Numbered from the stretch's first letter, positions 32,411 through 44,050 are shown. The stretch is DNA of 64,000 nt from Megascapheus bottae (GCA_024803745.1 JANJXV010000048.1:6716001-6780000); one strand, 5' to 3'. Translations and numbers: made by a program. Notes: a model not told the origin generated them from the letters alone.

Positions 32411-33490
32411 GGTTATGCTTAGGGTTAGGTTTAGGGTAAGGGCAATTGTTAGGTTTAGGGTTAGGGTTTGGTTTAGGGTTAGGGTTAGGTTTAGGTTAGG
32501 TTAAGGGTTAGGGTTAGGGTTAGGTAAGTGTAAGTGTTAGGGTTAGAGTTAGGGTTAGGGTTAGGTTTAGGGTAAAGGTTAGGGTAAAGGTAAGGGTTAA
32601 GTTTAGGGTTAGGGTTAGGTTTAGGGTAAATGTTAGAGTAATGGTTAGGGTTAGAGTTAGGTTTAGGGTATGGGTTAAGTTTAGGCTTAGGGTGAGGGTA
32701 AGGGTAAAGATTAGGGTTAGGGTTAGGGTAAGGGTAAAGTTTAGGGTTAGGGTTAAGGTTATGGGTTAGTGTTATGGATAGGGTTGGGTTTAGGGTTAGG
32801 TTTAGGTTTAGGGTTAGGGTTACGGTTAGGGTTAGGGTTAGGGTTAGGGTAAGGGTTGTGTTAGGGTTAGGGTTAGCGTTAGGGTAAGGGTAAGGTTTGG
32901 GTTAGGGTTAAGGTAAGGCTAAGGGTTAGGGTTAGGGTTAGGGTTAGGGTTAGCTTAAGGGTTAGGGTTAGGTTCAGGGTAATGGTAAGGTTTAGGGTTA
33001 GGGTTAGGGTTAGGGTAAGGGTAAGAGTTAGGGTTAGGGATAGGGTTAAGGTTAGGTTTAGGGTTAGTGTAAGGGTAAGGGTTAGATTTAGGGTTAGGGT
33101 TAGGGTTAGGGTAAGGGTATTGGTTAGGGGTAGGTTTAGGGTTAGTGTTAAGTTTAGGGTAGGGTAAGGGTTAGGGTAAGGTTAAGGGTTAGGGTTAGGT
33201 TTAGGGTAAGGGTTAGGGTAAAGGTAAGGGTTAAGTTTAGGGTTAGGGTTAGTTTTAGGGTTAGGGTTAGGGTTAGGGTAAGGATGAGGGTTAGGGTTAA
33301 GTTTAGGGTTAGGGTTAAAGTTAGGGATAGGTTTAAGGTTAGGGTTAGGGTGTGGGTAAGGGTAAGGGTTAGGGTTAGGTTTAGGGTTAGGGTTAGGGTT
33401 ACGGTTCGGGTTAGGGTTATGGTAAGGGTAAGGTTAGGGTTAGGTTTAGGGTTAGTTTAAGGTTAAGGGTTAGGGTTAGGGTTAGTGTTA
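32411..33490 (+). repeat. A-end and U-tail mosaic before P3
   Basis: GGGCAATTGTTAGG (near 32,439), GTTAGAGTAATGG (near 32,631), TTATGGATAGGG (near 32,771), TTGTGTTAGG (near 32,857), GGGTATTGGTTAGGGG (near 33,115) and the U tail GGTGTGGGTAAGGG (near 33,350) followed by GGTTACGGTTCGGG (near 33,400). Leads into the P opening at 33,491. Confidence 0.7.
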
Positions 33491-34486
33491 GGATTAAGTT
33501 TTGGGTTAGGGTTAGATTTAGGGTTAGGTTTAGGGTTAGGTTTAGGGTTAGGGTTAGGGTTAGAGTTAGATTTAGTGTTAGGGTAACGGTAAGGTTAGGG
33601 TTAGGTTTAGGGTTAGTGTTAGGTTAAGGGTTAGGGTTAGTGTTAGGGTAAGTTTTAGGGTTAGGGTTAGGGTTAGGCTAAGTGTTAGGTTAAGGGTTAG
33701 TGTTAGGGTTAAGTTAACTGTTGGGGTTAAGGTTAGGGTTAGGTTTAGGGTAAGAGTAAGCGTTAGGGTTAGGATTAGGGTGAGGATAAGTGTTAGGGTT
33801 AGGGTTAGGGTTAGGTTTAGGGTTGGGGTAAGGGTAAGGGCTAGGGTTAGGGTTAGGTTTAGGGTAAGGGTTAGTGTAAGGGTAAGGGTTAGGGTCAGGG
33901 TTAGGGTAAGGGTAAGGGTAAGGGTTAATTTTAGGGTAAGGGTTAGGGTTGAGATTAGGGTTAGATTAGGATTAGGGTAAGGGTTAGGGTTAGGGTTAGG
34001 TTAGGGTAGGGGTAAGGTTTAGGGTTAGGGTTAGGGTTAGGGTTAGGTGTAGGGTAAGGGTAAGGGTAAGGGTTAGGGTTAGGATTAGGGTTAGGGTTAG
34101 GGTCAGGGTTAGGTTTAGGGTTAGGTTAAGTGTAAGTGTTAGGGTTAGGGTTAGGGTTAGAGTAAGGGTTAGTGTTAGGGTTAGGGTTAGGGTTAGGGTT
34201 AGGTCAAGGTTTAGGATTAGGGTTAGGTTAAGGTTAGGTTTAGGGATATGTTTAGTGTAAGGGTAAGGGTCAGGGTTAGGGTTACGGTTAGGTTTAAGGT
34301 TATTGTTAGGGTTAGGGTAAGGGTTAGGGTTAGGGTTAGAGTTAGGGTAAGGGTTAGGGTTAGGGTTAGAGTTAGGTTTAGGGTTAGGGAAAGGGTAAGG
34401 GTTAGGGTTAGGGTTAGTGTTAGGGTTAGGTTAAGGGTTAGGGTTAGGGTAAGTGTTAGGTTTAGGATTAGGGTTAGGATAAGGAT
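33491..34486 (+). repeat. P head (P3), 996 bp
   Basis: GGATTAAGTTTTGGG (33,491), AAGTTTTAGG at +159 (33,650), GTTAAGTTAACTGTTGGGG (near 33,710), GTAGGGGTAAGG (near 34,006), and the A opening at 34,487. Slightly shorter than P0 and P2, with private GTTAGTG changes. Confidence 0.8.
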
Positions 34487-36187
34487 AAAGGTTAGGGTTA
34501 GGGTTATGGGTTAGGGTTAGCGTTAGTGTTAGGTTAAGGGTAAGGGCAAGGGTTAGGTTTAGGTTTAGGGTTAGTTTTAGGGTTAGGGTTAGTGTTAGGT
34601 TTAGGGTTAGTTTTAGGGTTAGGGTTAGGGTAAGGGTGAAGTTTAGGGTTAGAGTTACTGTTAGGGTAAGGGTAAGGGTTAGGGTTAGGTGTAGTGTTAG
34701 GGTTAGTGTAAGAGTAAGGGTTAGATTTAGTGTTAGTGTTAGGGTTAGGGTAAGGGTAAGGGTTACGGTTAGGGTTAGGGTTAAGGTAATGGTAAGGGTT
34801 AGGGTTAGGTTTAGGTTTAGTGTTAGGGTAAAGGTAAGGGTTAAGTTTAGGGTTAGGGTTAGGGTTAGGGTTAGTGTTATAATAAGGATAAGGGTTAGGG
34901 TTAAGTTTAGGGTTAGGGTTAGAGTTAGGGTTAGATTTAACGTTAGGGTTATTGTGTGGGTAAGGGTAAGGGTTAGGGTTAGGTTTTGGGTTAGGGCAAT
35001 TGTTAGGTTTAGGGTTAGGGTTTGGTTTAGGGTTAGGGTTATGTTTAGGGTTATGTTATGGGTTAGGGTTAGGGTTAGGGTAAGTGTAAGTGTTAGGGTT
35101 AGAGTTAACGTTAGGTAAGGGTAAGGGTTAGGGTTAGGGTAAGGCTTACTGTTAGGATTAGGGTAAGGGTTAGAGTTAGGGTTAGGGTTAGGGTAAGGGT
35201 AAGTGTTAAGTTTATGGTTAGTTTTAAGGTAAGTGTTAGGATAAGGTTTAGGGTTAGGGTTAGGTTTAGGGTATGGGTTAGGGTAAGAGTAAGGGTTAGG
35301 ATTAGGGTGAAGGTTAGGGTAAGTGTTCTGGTTAGGGTTAAGGTTAGGGTAAGGAAAAAGGTTAGGGTTAGGGTTAGGGTTATTGGTTAGGGTTAGGGTT
35401 AGGATTAGGGTTAGGTTTAGGGTAAGGGCAATTGTTAGGTTTAGGGTTAGGGTTTGGTTTAGGGTTAGGGTTAGGGTTAGGTTTAGGGTTAGGTTAAGGG
35501 TTGGGGTTAGGGTTAGGGTAAGTGTAAGTGTTAGGGTTAGAGTTAAGGTTAGGTAAGGGTAAGGGTTAGGGTTAGGTTTAGGTTTAGGGTTAGTGTAAGT
35601 GTAAGGGTTAGATTTAGGGTTAGGGTTAGGGTTAGGGTGAGGGTAAGGTTTAGGGTTAGGTTTAGGGTTAGGGTTAGGTGTAGGGTAAGGGTAAAGGTTA
35701 GGGTTATGATTAGGGTTAGGGTTAGGGTTAGGTTTAGGGTTAGGTTAAGTGTGTTAGGTTTAGGGTTAGGGTTAGGTCTAGGGTAAGGGTAAGGGTTAGA
35801 TTTAGGGTTAGTGTTAGGGTTAGGGTTAGGGTTAGGTTTAGGGTAAGTGTTAGAGTAATGGTTAGGGTTAGAGTTAGGTTTAGGGTATGGGTTAAGCTTA
35901 GGGTTAGGGTGAGGGTAAGGATAAGGGTTAGGGTTAGGGTTAGGGTAAGGGTAAAGTTTAGGGTTAGGGTTAAGGTTATGGGTTAGTGTTATGGATAGGG
36001 TTAGGTTTAGGGTTAGGTTTAGGGTAAGGGCAAGTGTTACGTTAAGGGTTAAGGTTAGGTTTAGGGTTAGGGTTAGGGTTAGTTTTAGGGGTAGGGTTAG
36101 GATAAGGGTAAGCGTTAGGGTTAAAGTTAAGGTTAGGGTAAGGGTAAAGGTTAGGGTTAGATTTAGGGTTAGGGTTAGGGTTAGGGT
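34487..36187 (+). repeat. A block (A4)
   Basis: GGATAAGGATAAAGG (34,487), GTTATAATAAGGATAAGG (near 34,876), GGTTATTGTGTGGG (near 34,947), AAGGCTTACTGTTAGG (near 35,141), TTCTGG (35,326) followed by AAGGAAAAAGG (35,351), GTTAGAGTAATGG (near 35,849), TTATGGATAGGG (near 35,989). The left part follows A3 (offset 7,773); the right part follows A0/A1, so it looks like a recombinant. Confidence 0.78.
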
Positions 36188-36985
36188 AAGGGTAAGGGTA
36201 AAGGTTAGGGTAAGGGTTAGGGTTAGGTTTAGGGTTAGGGTTAGGGTTAAGGTTAGGTTTAGGGTTAGGGTTAGGGTTAGGGTTAGGGAAAGGGTAAGAG
36301 TTAAGGTTAGGGTTAGGGTTATGGTTAGGTTTAGGGTTAGGGTAAGGGTTAGGATTAGGGTTAGGGTTAGGGTTAGGATTAGGGTAAGAGTGAGGATTAG
36401 GGTTAGGGTAGATGTTATTGTTAGGGTTAGGATTAGGGTAAGGGTTAGGGGTAGGGTTAGGGTTAGGGTAAGGGTAAGGGTTGGATTAGTGTTAGGTTTA
36501 GGGTAAGGGTAAGGTTTAGGGTTAGGGTTAGGTTTAGGTGTAGGGTAAGGGTAAGGTTTAGGCTTAGGTTTAGGGTTAGGGTTAAGTTTTAGGGTTAGGG
36601 TAAGTGTAAGGGTTTGGGTTAAGTTTAGGTTTAGAGTAAGGGTTAGGTTTAAGGTTAGGGTAAGGACAAGGGTTAGGGTTAGGGTTAGGGTTAAGGTTAA
36701 GTTTAGGGTTAGGTTTAGGGTTAGGTTTAGGGTAAGGGTAAATGTTAGGGTTAGGGTTAGGTTTAGGGTTAAGGTTAGGGTTAGGGTTAGTGTTAGGGTT
36801 AGGGTAAGGGTTAGGATTAGGGTTAGGGTTAGGTTTAGGGTTAAGGTTAGGGTTAGTGTTAGGGTTAGGGTTAGGGTACGGGTTAGGGTTAGGGTTAGGG
36901 TTAGGGTTAGAGTTAGGTTTAGGGTTAGGGTAAGGGATAGGGTTAGGGTTAGGGGTAGGTTAAGTGTTAGGGTTAGGGGTTAGGG
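36188..36985 (+). repeat. U unit with a large internal deletion (U5)
   Basis: Starts as other U units (GTAAGGGTAAGGG at 36,186) and then jumps to GGGAAAGGGTAAGAGTTAAGG (near 36,285), skipping about 0.5 kb. GGGTAGATGTTATTG (near 36,406), GGTTGGATTAGTGTTAGG (near 36,480) and GGTAGGTTAAGTGTTAGG (near 36,954) follow in U order. Confidence 0.75.
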
Positions 36986-37500
36986 TTAGGGGTTAGGGTT
37001 TGGTTTAGGGTTAGGGTTAGGGTTAGGTTTAGGGTTAAGTTAAGGGTTTTAGGGTAAGGGTAATGGTTAGATTTAGAGTTATGGTTAGGGTAAGGGTTAG
37101 GGTTAGGGTTAGGGTTAGGGTTAATGTAAGTGTAAGCGTTAGATTTAGGGTTAGGGTTAGGGTTAGGGTAAGGGTAAGGGTTAGGGTTAGGGTTAGGGTT
37201 AGGGTAAGGGTAAGGGTTAGGGTTAGGTTTAGGTTTAGTGTTAGGGTAAAGGTAAGGGTTAAGTTTAGGGTTAGGGTTAGGTTTAGGGTTAGGGTTAGTG
37301 TTATAATAAGGATAATGGTTAGGGTTTCGTTTAGGGTTAGGGTTAGAGTTAGGGTTAGGTTTAACGTTAGGGTTAGGGTGTGGGTAAGGGTAAGGGTTAG
37401 GCTGAGATTTAGGTTTAGGCTTAGGGTTAGCGTTACAGTTAGGGTTAGGGTTAGGGTAAGGGTAAGGTTAGGGTTAGGTTTAGGGTTAGTGTTAGGTTAA
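36986..37500 (+). repeat. Q-body fragment joined to an A core
   Basis: GGGTTTTAGGG (near 37,045) and GTAAGTGTAAGCGTTAG (near 37,125) belong to Q. From about 37,205 the A-core series GTTTAGTGTTAGGG, GTTATAATAAGGATAATGG (37,301), GGTTTAACGTTAGGG (near 37,359) follows. It ends in T-type sequence GGTTACAGTTAGGG variant (near 37,433). Confidence 0.7.
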
Positions 37501-38004
37501 GGGTTAGGGTTAGGTGTTAGGGTTAGGGTTAGGGTAAGGGCAATTTTTAGGGTTAGGGTTAGGGTTAAGGTTAGGGTTAGGGTTAGGGTTAGGGTAAGTG
37601 TTCTGGTTAGGGTTAGGGTAAGGGTAAGGATAAAGTTTAGGGTTAGGGTTAGGGTTATGGGTTAGGGTTAGGTTTAGGTTTAGGGTTAGGTTTAGGGTAA
37701 GGTCAATTGTTAGGTTTAGTGTTAGGGTTTCGTTTAGGGTTAGGGTTAGGGGTATGTTTAGGGTTAGATTATGGGTTAGGGTTAGGGTAAGGGTAAGGGT
37801 TAGGCTTAGATTTAGGTTTAGGCTTGGGGTTAGGGTTACAGTTAGGGTTAGGGTTAGGGTAAGGGTAATGTTAGGGTTAGGTTTAGGGTTAGTGTTAGGT
37901 TAAGGGTTAGGGTTAGGGGTTAGGGTTAGGGTTAGGGTAAGGGTAAGGTTTAGGGTTAGGGTTAGGGTTTTATGTTAGGGTTAGGGTTAGGGTTAGGGTA
38001 AGTG
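37501..38004 (+). repeat. T unit, about 404 bp
   Basis: TTCTGG at 37,601 and 38,005 bracket one ~400-bp unit with GGTCAATTG (37,701), GGGTTTCGTTTAGGG (near 37,726), GTTAGATTATGGG (near 37,764) and GGTTACAGTTAGGG (near 37,826). The same unit is tandem three times at 45.6-46.8 kb. Confidence 0.8.
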
Positions 38005-39540
38005 TTCTGGTTAGGGTTAGGGTAAGGGTAAGGATAAAGGTTAGGGTTAGGGTTAGGGTTATTGGTTAGGGTTAGGGTTAGGGTTAGGTTTAGGGTAAGG
38101 GCAATTGTTAGGTTTAGGGTTAGGGTTTGGTTTAGGGTTAGGGTTAGGTTTAGGTTAGGTTAAGGGTTAGGGTTAGGGTTAGGGTAAGTGTAAGTGTTAG
38201 GGTTAGAGTTAGGGTTAGGGTAGGTTTAGGGTAAAGGTTAGGGTAAAGGTAAGGGTTAAGTTTAGGGTTAGGGTTAGTTTTAGGGTTAGGGTTAGGTTTA
38301 GGGTAAGGATGAGGGTTAGGGTTAATTTAGGGTTAGGGTTAGAGTTAGGGTTAGGTTTATGGTTAGGGTTAGGGTGTGTGTAAGGGTAAGGGTTAGGGTT
38401 AGGTTTAGGGTTAGGGTTAGGGTTACGGTTCGGGTTAGGGTTATGGTAAGGGTAATGTTAGGGTTAGGTTTAGGGTTAGTGTTAGGTTAAGGGTTAGGGT
38501 TAGGGTTAGGGTTAAGTTTTGGGTTAGGGTTAGAGTTACGGTTAGGTTTAGGGTTAGGTTAGGGTTAGGGTCAGGGTTAGGGTTAGGGTTAGTGTAAGGG
38601 TAAGGGTTAGGTTTATGGTTAGGTTTAGGGTTAGGGTTGAGGTTATGGTTAGGTTTAGCTTTAGGGTTAGGGTTAGGGTTAGAGTTAGGTTTAGGGTTAG
38701 GGTAACGGTAAGGTTAGGGTTAGGTTTAGGGTTAGAGTTAGGTTAAGGATTAGGGTTAGGGTTAGGGTAAGTGTTAGGGTTAGGGTTAGGGTTAGGCTAA
38801 GTGTTAGGTTAAGGGTTAGTGTTAGGGTTAAGTTAAGGGTTGGGGTTAAGGTTAGGGTAAGGGTAAGGTTTAGGGTTAGGATTAGGGTGAGGTTAAGTGT
38901 TAGTGTTAGGGTTAGGGTTAGGGTTAGGGTAAGGTTTAGGATTAGGGTTAGGGTTAAGTTTAGGTTTAGGTTTAGGTTTAGGGTAAGGGTAAGTGTTAGG
39001 GTTAGGGTTAAGGTTAGGTTTAATGTTAGGGTTAGGGTTAGGGTAAGGGTTAGGGTTAGGGTTAGGGTAAGGGTTAGGGTTAGGGTTAGGGTGAGAGTAA
39101 GGTTTAGGGTTAGGGTAAGGGTAAGGGTTAGGGTTAGTGTTAGGGTTAGGTTAAGGGTTAGGGTTAGGGTTAGGGTAAGGGTTAGGGTTAGGATTAGGGT
39201 AAGGGTTAGGGTTAGGGTTAGGGTTCGGGTAAATGTGAGTGTTAGGGTTAGGGTTAGGTTTAGGGTAAGTTTTAGAGTAATGGTTAGGGTTAGAGTTAGG
39301 TTTAGGGTATGGGTTAAGTTTAGGGTTAGGGTGAGGGTAAGGGTAAGGGTTACGTTAAGGGTTAAGGTTTAGGTTTAGGGTTAAGGTTAGGGTTAGTTTT
39401 AGGGGTAGGGTTAGGATAAGGGTAAGGGTTAGGGTTAGAGTTAAGGTTAGGGTAAGGGTAAGCGTTAGGGTTAGATTTAGGGTTAGGGTTAGGTTTAGGG
39501 TAAGGGTAAGGGTAAGGGTTAGGGTTTGGGTTAGGTTTAA
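38005..39540 (+). repeat. Copy of 27.5-29.2 kb (A tail, P-type head, A end)
   Basis: Offset 10,457 at TTCTGG (27,548/38,005) and 10,456 at GATTAGGGTGAGGTTAAGTG (near 28,425/38,881), shrinking to about 10,330 at GGTTTAAAATTTGGG (29,206/39,536). GTTAAGTTAAGGGTTGGGG (near 38,828) shows the same variant P head. A ~125-bp loss lies near 39,355. Confidence 0.82.
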
Positions 39541-40571
39541 AATTTGGGTTAATATTAGGGATAGGGTTAGGGCAAGGCTAAGGGTTTGGATTAAGGTTAG
39601 GGTTAGGGTTAGGGTTAGGTTTAGCTTTAGGGTAAGGGTAAGTGTTATGGTTAGGATTAGGGTTAGGGTTAGGGTAAAGGTAAGGGTTAAGTTTAGGGTT
39701 AGGGTTAGGTTTAAGGTTAGGGTTAGGGTTAGGGTTAGGGTAAGAATAAATGTTGGGGTTAAGTTTGGGGTTAGGGTTATAGTTAGGGTTAGGTTTAAGG
39801 TTAGGGTAAGGGTGTGGGTAAGGGTAATGTTTAGGGTTAGGTTTAGGTTTAGGGTTAGGGTTAGGGTAAGGGTAAGGGTTGGATTAGTGTTAGGTTTAGG
39901 GTAAGGGTAAGGTTTAGGGTTAGGGTTAGGGTTAGGTGTAGGGTAAGGGTAAGGTTTAGGCTTAGGGTTAGGGTTAGGGTTAAGGTTTAGGGTTAGGGTA
40001 AGTGTAAGGGTTTGGGTTAGGGTTAGGGTTAGAGTAAGGGTTAGGTTTAGGGTTAGGGTAAGGGCAAGGGTTAGGTTTAGGGTTAAGGTTAAGTATAGGT
40101 TTAGGGTTAGGTTTAGGGTTAGGTTTAGGGTTAGGTTTAGGGTAAGGGTAAAGTTTAGGTTTAGGGTTAGTTTTAGGGTTAAGTTTAGGTTTAGGGTTAG
40201 GGTAAGGGATAAGGTTAGGGTTAGGGGTAGGTTAAGTGTTAGGGTTAGGGGTTAGGGTTAGGGTTAGGGTAAGGTTAGGGTTATGTTTAGGGTGAGCGTT
40301 AGGGTTAGGTTTAGGGTTAGGTTTAGGTTAGGGTTTGGGTTAGGGTTAGGGTTAGGGTAAGGGTAAGGGTTAAGGTTAGGGTAAGGGTAAGTGTTAGGGT
40401 TAGTGTTAGGTTTAGGATTAGGGTTAGGGTAAGGGTTAGGGTTAGCGTTAGGGTAAGGGTAAGTGTTAGGGTTAGGGATAGGGTTAGGGTTAGGTTTAGT
40501 GTAAGGTTTAGGGTTAGGTTTAGTGTAAGTGTAAGCTTTAGGGTTAGGGTAAGGGTTAGGGTTAGGGTTAG
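39541..40571 (+). repeat. U-derived fragment and Q lead-in
   Basis: GATAAATGTTGGGG-type sequence (near 39,747), GGTTGGATTAGTGTTAGG (near 39,878), then GGTAGGTTAAGTGTTAGG (near 40,226) and GTGTAAGTGTAAGCTTTAG (near 40,519). It continues the 27.5-30.5-kb copy at an offset of about 10.1 kb. Confidence 0.75.
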
Positions 40572-41190
40572 GGCTATGTTTATGTTTAGGGTTAGGGTTA
40601 GGCTAAGGGTAAGGGTTAGGGTTAACTTTAGGTTTAGGATTAGGTTGAGGGTTAGGTTTAGGGTTAGGGTTTGGTTTAGCATTAGGGTTAGGGTTAGGTT
40701 TAGGGTTAGGTTAAGGGTTTTAGGGTAAGGGTAAGGGTTAGGGTTAGAGTTATGGTTAGTGTAAGGGTAAGGGTTAGGGTTAGGTTTAGGGTTAGGGTTA
40801 GTGTAAGTGTAAGCGTTAGATTTAGGGTTTGGGTTAGGGTTAGGGTAAGGGTAAGGGTTATGGTTATGGTTAGGGTTAGGTTTAGGGTTGAGCTTAGGGT
40901 TAGGGTTAGGGTTAGGGTAAGGGTTAGGTTTATGGTTAGGGTTAGGGTTAGGGTTAGGGAAAGGTTAAGGGTTAGGGTTAGGTTTAGGGTTAGGGTTAGT
41001 GTATAGGTAAGGGTTAATTTTACTGTTAGGGTTAGGGTTAGGGTAAGGATAAGGGTTAGGGCTAAGTTTAGGGTTACGGTTAGAGTTAGGGTTAGCTTTA
41101 ATTTTAGGGTTAGGGTGTGGGTAAGGTTAAGGGTTAGGGTTAGGTTTAGGGTTATGGTTAGGGTTACGGTTAGGGTTAGGGTTAGGGTAA
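40572..41190 (+). repeat. Q unit with an internal deletion (Q3)
   Basis: CTATGTTTATG (40,572) and GTTAACTTTAGG (near 40,622), then a jump past the GGGCAAGG pair and AAGGAAAAAGG straight to GGTTTGGTTTAG and GGGTTTTAGGG (40,714). GGTTAATTTTACTG (near 41,013) and GCTTTAATTTTAGGG (near 41,093) close it. Confidence 0.78.
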
Positions 41191-41606
41191 GGGTAAGGGT
41201 AAGGGTTGGATTAGTGTTAGGTTTAGGGTAAGGGTAAGGTTTAGGGTTAGGGTTAGGTGTAGGGTAAGGGTAAGGTTTAGGCTTAGGGTGAGGGATAGCG
41301 TTAAGTTTTAGGGTTAGGGTAAGTGTAAGGGTTTGGGTTAGGGTTAGGGTTAGAGTAAGGGTTAGGTTTAGGGTTAGGGTAAGGGCAAGGGTTAGGTTTA
41401 GGGTTAGGGTTAGGGTAAGGATAAAGGTTAGGGTTAGAGTTATGGTTAGGGTAATGGTAAGGGTTAGGGTTAGGTTTAGGGTTAGGGGAAGGGTTAGGGT
41501 TAGGGTTAGGGTTAGGGTAAGGGTAAGGGTTGGATTAGTGTTAGGTTTAGGGTAAGGGTAAGGTTTAGGGTTAGGGTTAGGGTTAGAGTTAGGGTTAGTG
41601 TAAGGG
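41191..41606 (+). repeat. U fragments between Q3 and Q4
   Basis: GGTTGGATTAGTGTTAGG occurs near 41,205 and again near 41,527, with GGCTTAGGGTGAGGG near 41,280. Short joined pieces of U-end sequence. Confidence 0.65.
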
Positions 41607-42250
41607 TTAGGGTAAGTGTTCTGTTTAAGGTTAGGCTTAGGGTAAGGAAAAAGGTTAGGGTTAAGGTTATTGTTATGGGTTAGGGTTAGGGTTAGGGTTA
41701 GGGTAAGGGCAATTGTTAGGTTTAGGGTTAGGGTTTGGTTTAGGGTTAGGGTTAGGGTTAGGTTTAGGGTTAGGTTAAGGGTTTTAGGGTAAGGGTAAGG
41801 GTTAGGGTTAGAGTTATGGTTAGTGTAAGGGTAAGGGTTAGGGTTAGGTTTAGGGTTATGGTTAGTGTAAGTGTAAGCGTTAGATTTAGGGTTTGGGTTA
41901 GGGTTAGGGTAAGGGTAAGGGTTATGGTTATGGTTAGGGTTAGGTTTAGGGTTGAGCTTAGGGTTAGGGTTAGGGTTAGGGTAAGGGTTAGGGTTATGGT
42001 TATGGTTAGGGTTAGGGTTAGGGAAAAGTTAAGGGTTAGGGTTAGGTTTAGGGTTAGGGTTAGGGTATAGGTAAGGGTTAATTTTACTGTTAGGGTTAGG
42101 GTAAGGATAAGGGTTAGGGTTAAGTTTAGGGTTACGGTTAGAGTTAGGGTTAGCTTTAATTTTAGGGTTAGGGTGTGGGTAAGGTTAATGGTTAGGGTTA
42201 GGTTTAGGGTTATGGTTAGGGTTACGGTTAGGGTTAGGGTTAGGGTAAGG
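41607..42250 (+). repeat. Q unit (Q4)
   Basis: TTCTGTTTAAGG (41,619), AAGGAAAAAGG (41,644), GGGCAATTGTTAGG (near 41,707), GGGTTTTAGGG (41,779), GTAAGTGTAAGCGTTAG (near 41,866), GGTTAATTTTACTG (near 42,076), GCTTTAATTTTAGGG (near 42,152). 1,064-1,065 bp after Q3 and 1,537 bp before Q5. Confidence 0.83.
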
Positions 42251-42949
42251 GTAAGGGTAAGGGTTGGATTAGTGTTAGGTTTAGGGTAAGGGTAAGGTTT
42301 AGGGTTAGGGTTAGGGTTAGGGTTAGGTGTAGGGTAAGGGTAAGGTTTAGGCTTAGGGTGAGGGATTACGTTAAGGTTTAGGGTTAGGGTAAGTGTAAGA
42401 GTTTGGGTTAGGGTTAGGGTTAGAGTAAGGGTTAGGTTTAGGGTTAGGGTAAGGGCAAGGGTTAGGTTTAGGGTTAGGGTTAAGGATAGGTTTAGGGTTA
42501 GGTTTAGGGTTAGGTTTAGGGTTAGGTTTAGGGTAAGGGTAAAGTTTAGGTTTAGGGTTAGGTTTAGGGTTAAGTTTAGGTTTAGGGTTAGGGTAAGGGA
42601 TAGGGTTAGGGTTAGGGGTAAGTTAAGTGTTAGGGTTAGGGGTTAGGGTTAGGGTTGGGGTAAGGTTAGGTTTATGTTTAGGGTTAGGGTTAGGGTTAGG
42701 TTTAGGGTTAGGGTTAGGTTAGGGTTTGGGTTAGGTTAGGGTTAGGGTAAGGGTAAGGGTTAAGGTTAGGGTAAGGGTAAGTGTTAGGGTTAGTGTTAGG
42801 TTTAGGATTAGGGTTAGGGTAAGGGTTAGGGTTAGGGTAAGGGTAAGTGTTAGGGTTAGGGATAGGGTTAGGGTTAGGTTAAGGTTTAGGGTTAGGTTTA
42901 GTGTAAGTGTAAGCTTTAGGGTTAGGGTAAGGGTTAGGGTTAGGGTTAG
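42251..42949 (+). repeat. U fragment and Q lead-in before Q5
   Basis: GGTTGGATTAGTGTTAGG (near 42,262), GGCTTAGGGTGAGGG (near 42,351), repeated GGTTTAGGGTTAGG runs, then GTGTAAGTGTAAGCTTTAG (near 42,900). Parallel to 29.8-30.47 kb. Confidence 0.7.
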
Positions 42950-44050
42950 GGCTATGTTTATGTCTAGGGTTAGGGTTAGGGTTAGGCAAAGGGTAAGGGT
43001 TAGGGTTAACTTTAGGTTTAGGATTAGGTTGAGGGTTAGGTTTAGGGTTAGGGTAAGGGCAAGGTTTAGGGTTAGGATTAGGGTTAGGGTTAGGGTAAGG
43101 GCAAGGGTTAGGGTTAGGATTAGGGTTAGGGTTAGTGTAAGGGTTAAGGTAAGTGTTCTGTTTAGGGTTAGGCTTAGGGTAAGGAAAAAGGTTAGGGTTA
43201 AGTTTATTGTTATGGGTTAGGGTTAGGGTTAGGGTTAGGGTAAGGGCAATTGTTAGGTTTAGGGTTAGGGTTTGGTTTAGGGTTAGGGTTAGGGTTAGAT
43301 TTAGGGTTAGGTGAAGGGTTTTAGGGTAAGGGTAAGGGTTAGGGTTAGAGTTATGGTTAGTGTAAGGGTAAGGGTTAGGGTTAGGTTTAGGGTTAGGGTT
43401 AGTGTAAGTGTAAGCGTTAGATTTAGGGTTTGGGTTAGGGTTAGGGTAAGGGTAAGGGTTATGGTTATGGTTAGGGTTAGGTTTAGTGTTGAGCTTAGGG
43501 TTAGGGTTAGGGTTAGGGTAAGGGTTAGCGTTATGGTTAGGGTTAGGGTTAGGGTTAGGGAAAGGTTAAGGGTTAGGTTTAGGGTTAGGGTTAGTGTATA
43601 GGTAAGGGTTAATTTTACTGTTAGGGTTAGGGTTAGGGTAAGGATAAGGGTTAGGGTTAAGTTTAGGGTTACGGTTAGAGTTAGGGTTAGCTTTAATTTT
43701 AGGGTTAGGGTGTGGGTAAGGTTAAGGGTTAGGGTTAGGTTTAGGGTTATGGTTAGGGTTACGGTTAGGGTTAGGGTTAGGGTAAGGGTAAGGTTCGGGT
43801 GAGGTTTAGGGTTAGTGTTAGGTTAAGTGTTAGTGTTAGGCGTTAGGGTTAGGGTTCGGGTAAGGGTAAGGGTTTGGGTTAGGGTTAGGGTTAAGGTTAG
43901 GGTTATTGTTAGGGTTGAGTTTAGGGTTAGAGTTAGGTTTAGGGTTAGGGTAACGGTAAGGTTATGGTTAGGTTTAGGGTTAGTGTTAGGTTAAGGGTTA
44001 GGGTTAGGGGTTAGGGTTAGGGTTAGGGTAAGGGTTAGGGTTGGGGTTAG
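42950..44050 (+). repeat. Q unit (Q5), full length
   Basis: GCTATGTTTATG (42,951), GTTAACTTTAGG (near 43,006), paired GGGCAAGG runs, TTCTGTTTAGGG (43,156), AAGGAAAAAGG (43,181), GGGTTTTAGGG (43,316), GGTTAATTTTACTG (near 43,607), GGTTCGGGTGAGG (near 43,792), GTTAGGCGTTAGGG (near 43,836), GGTTGAGTTTAGGG (near 43,914). Matches Q2 at an offset of about 12,481. Confidence 0.86.
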
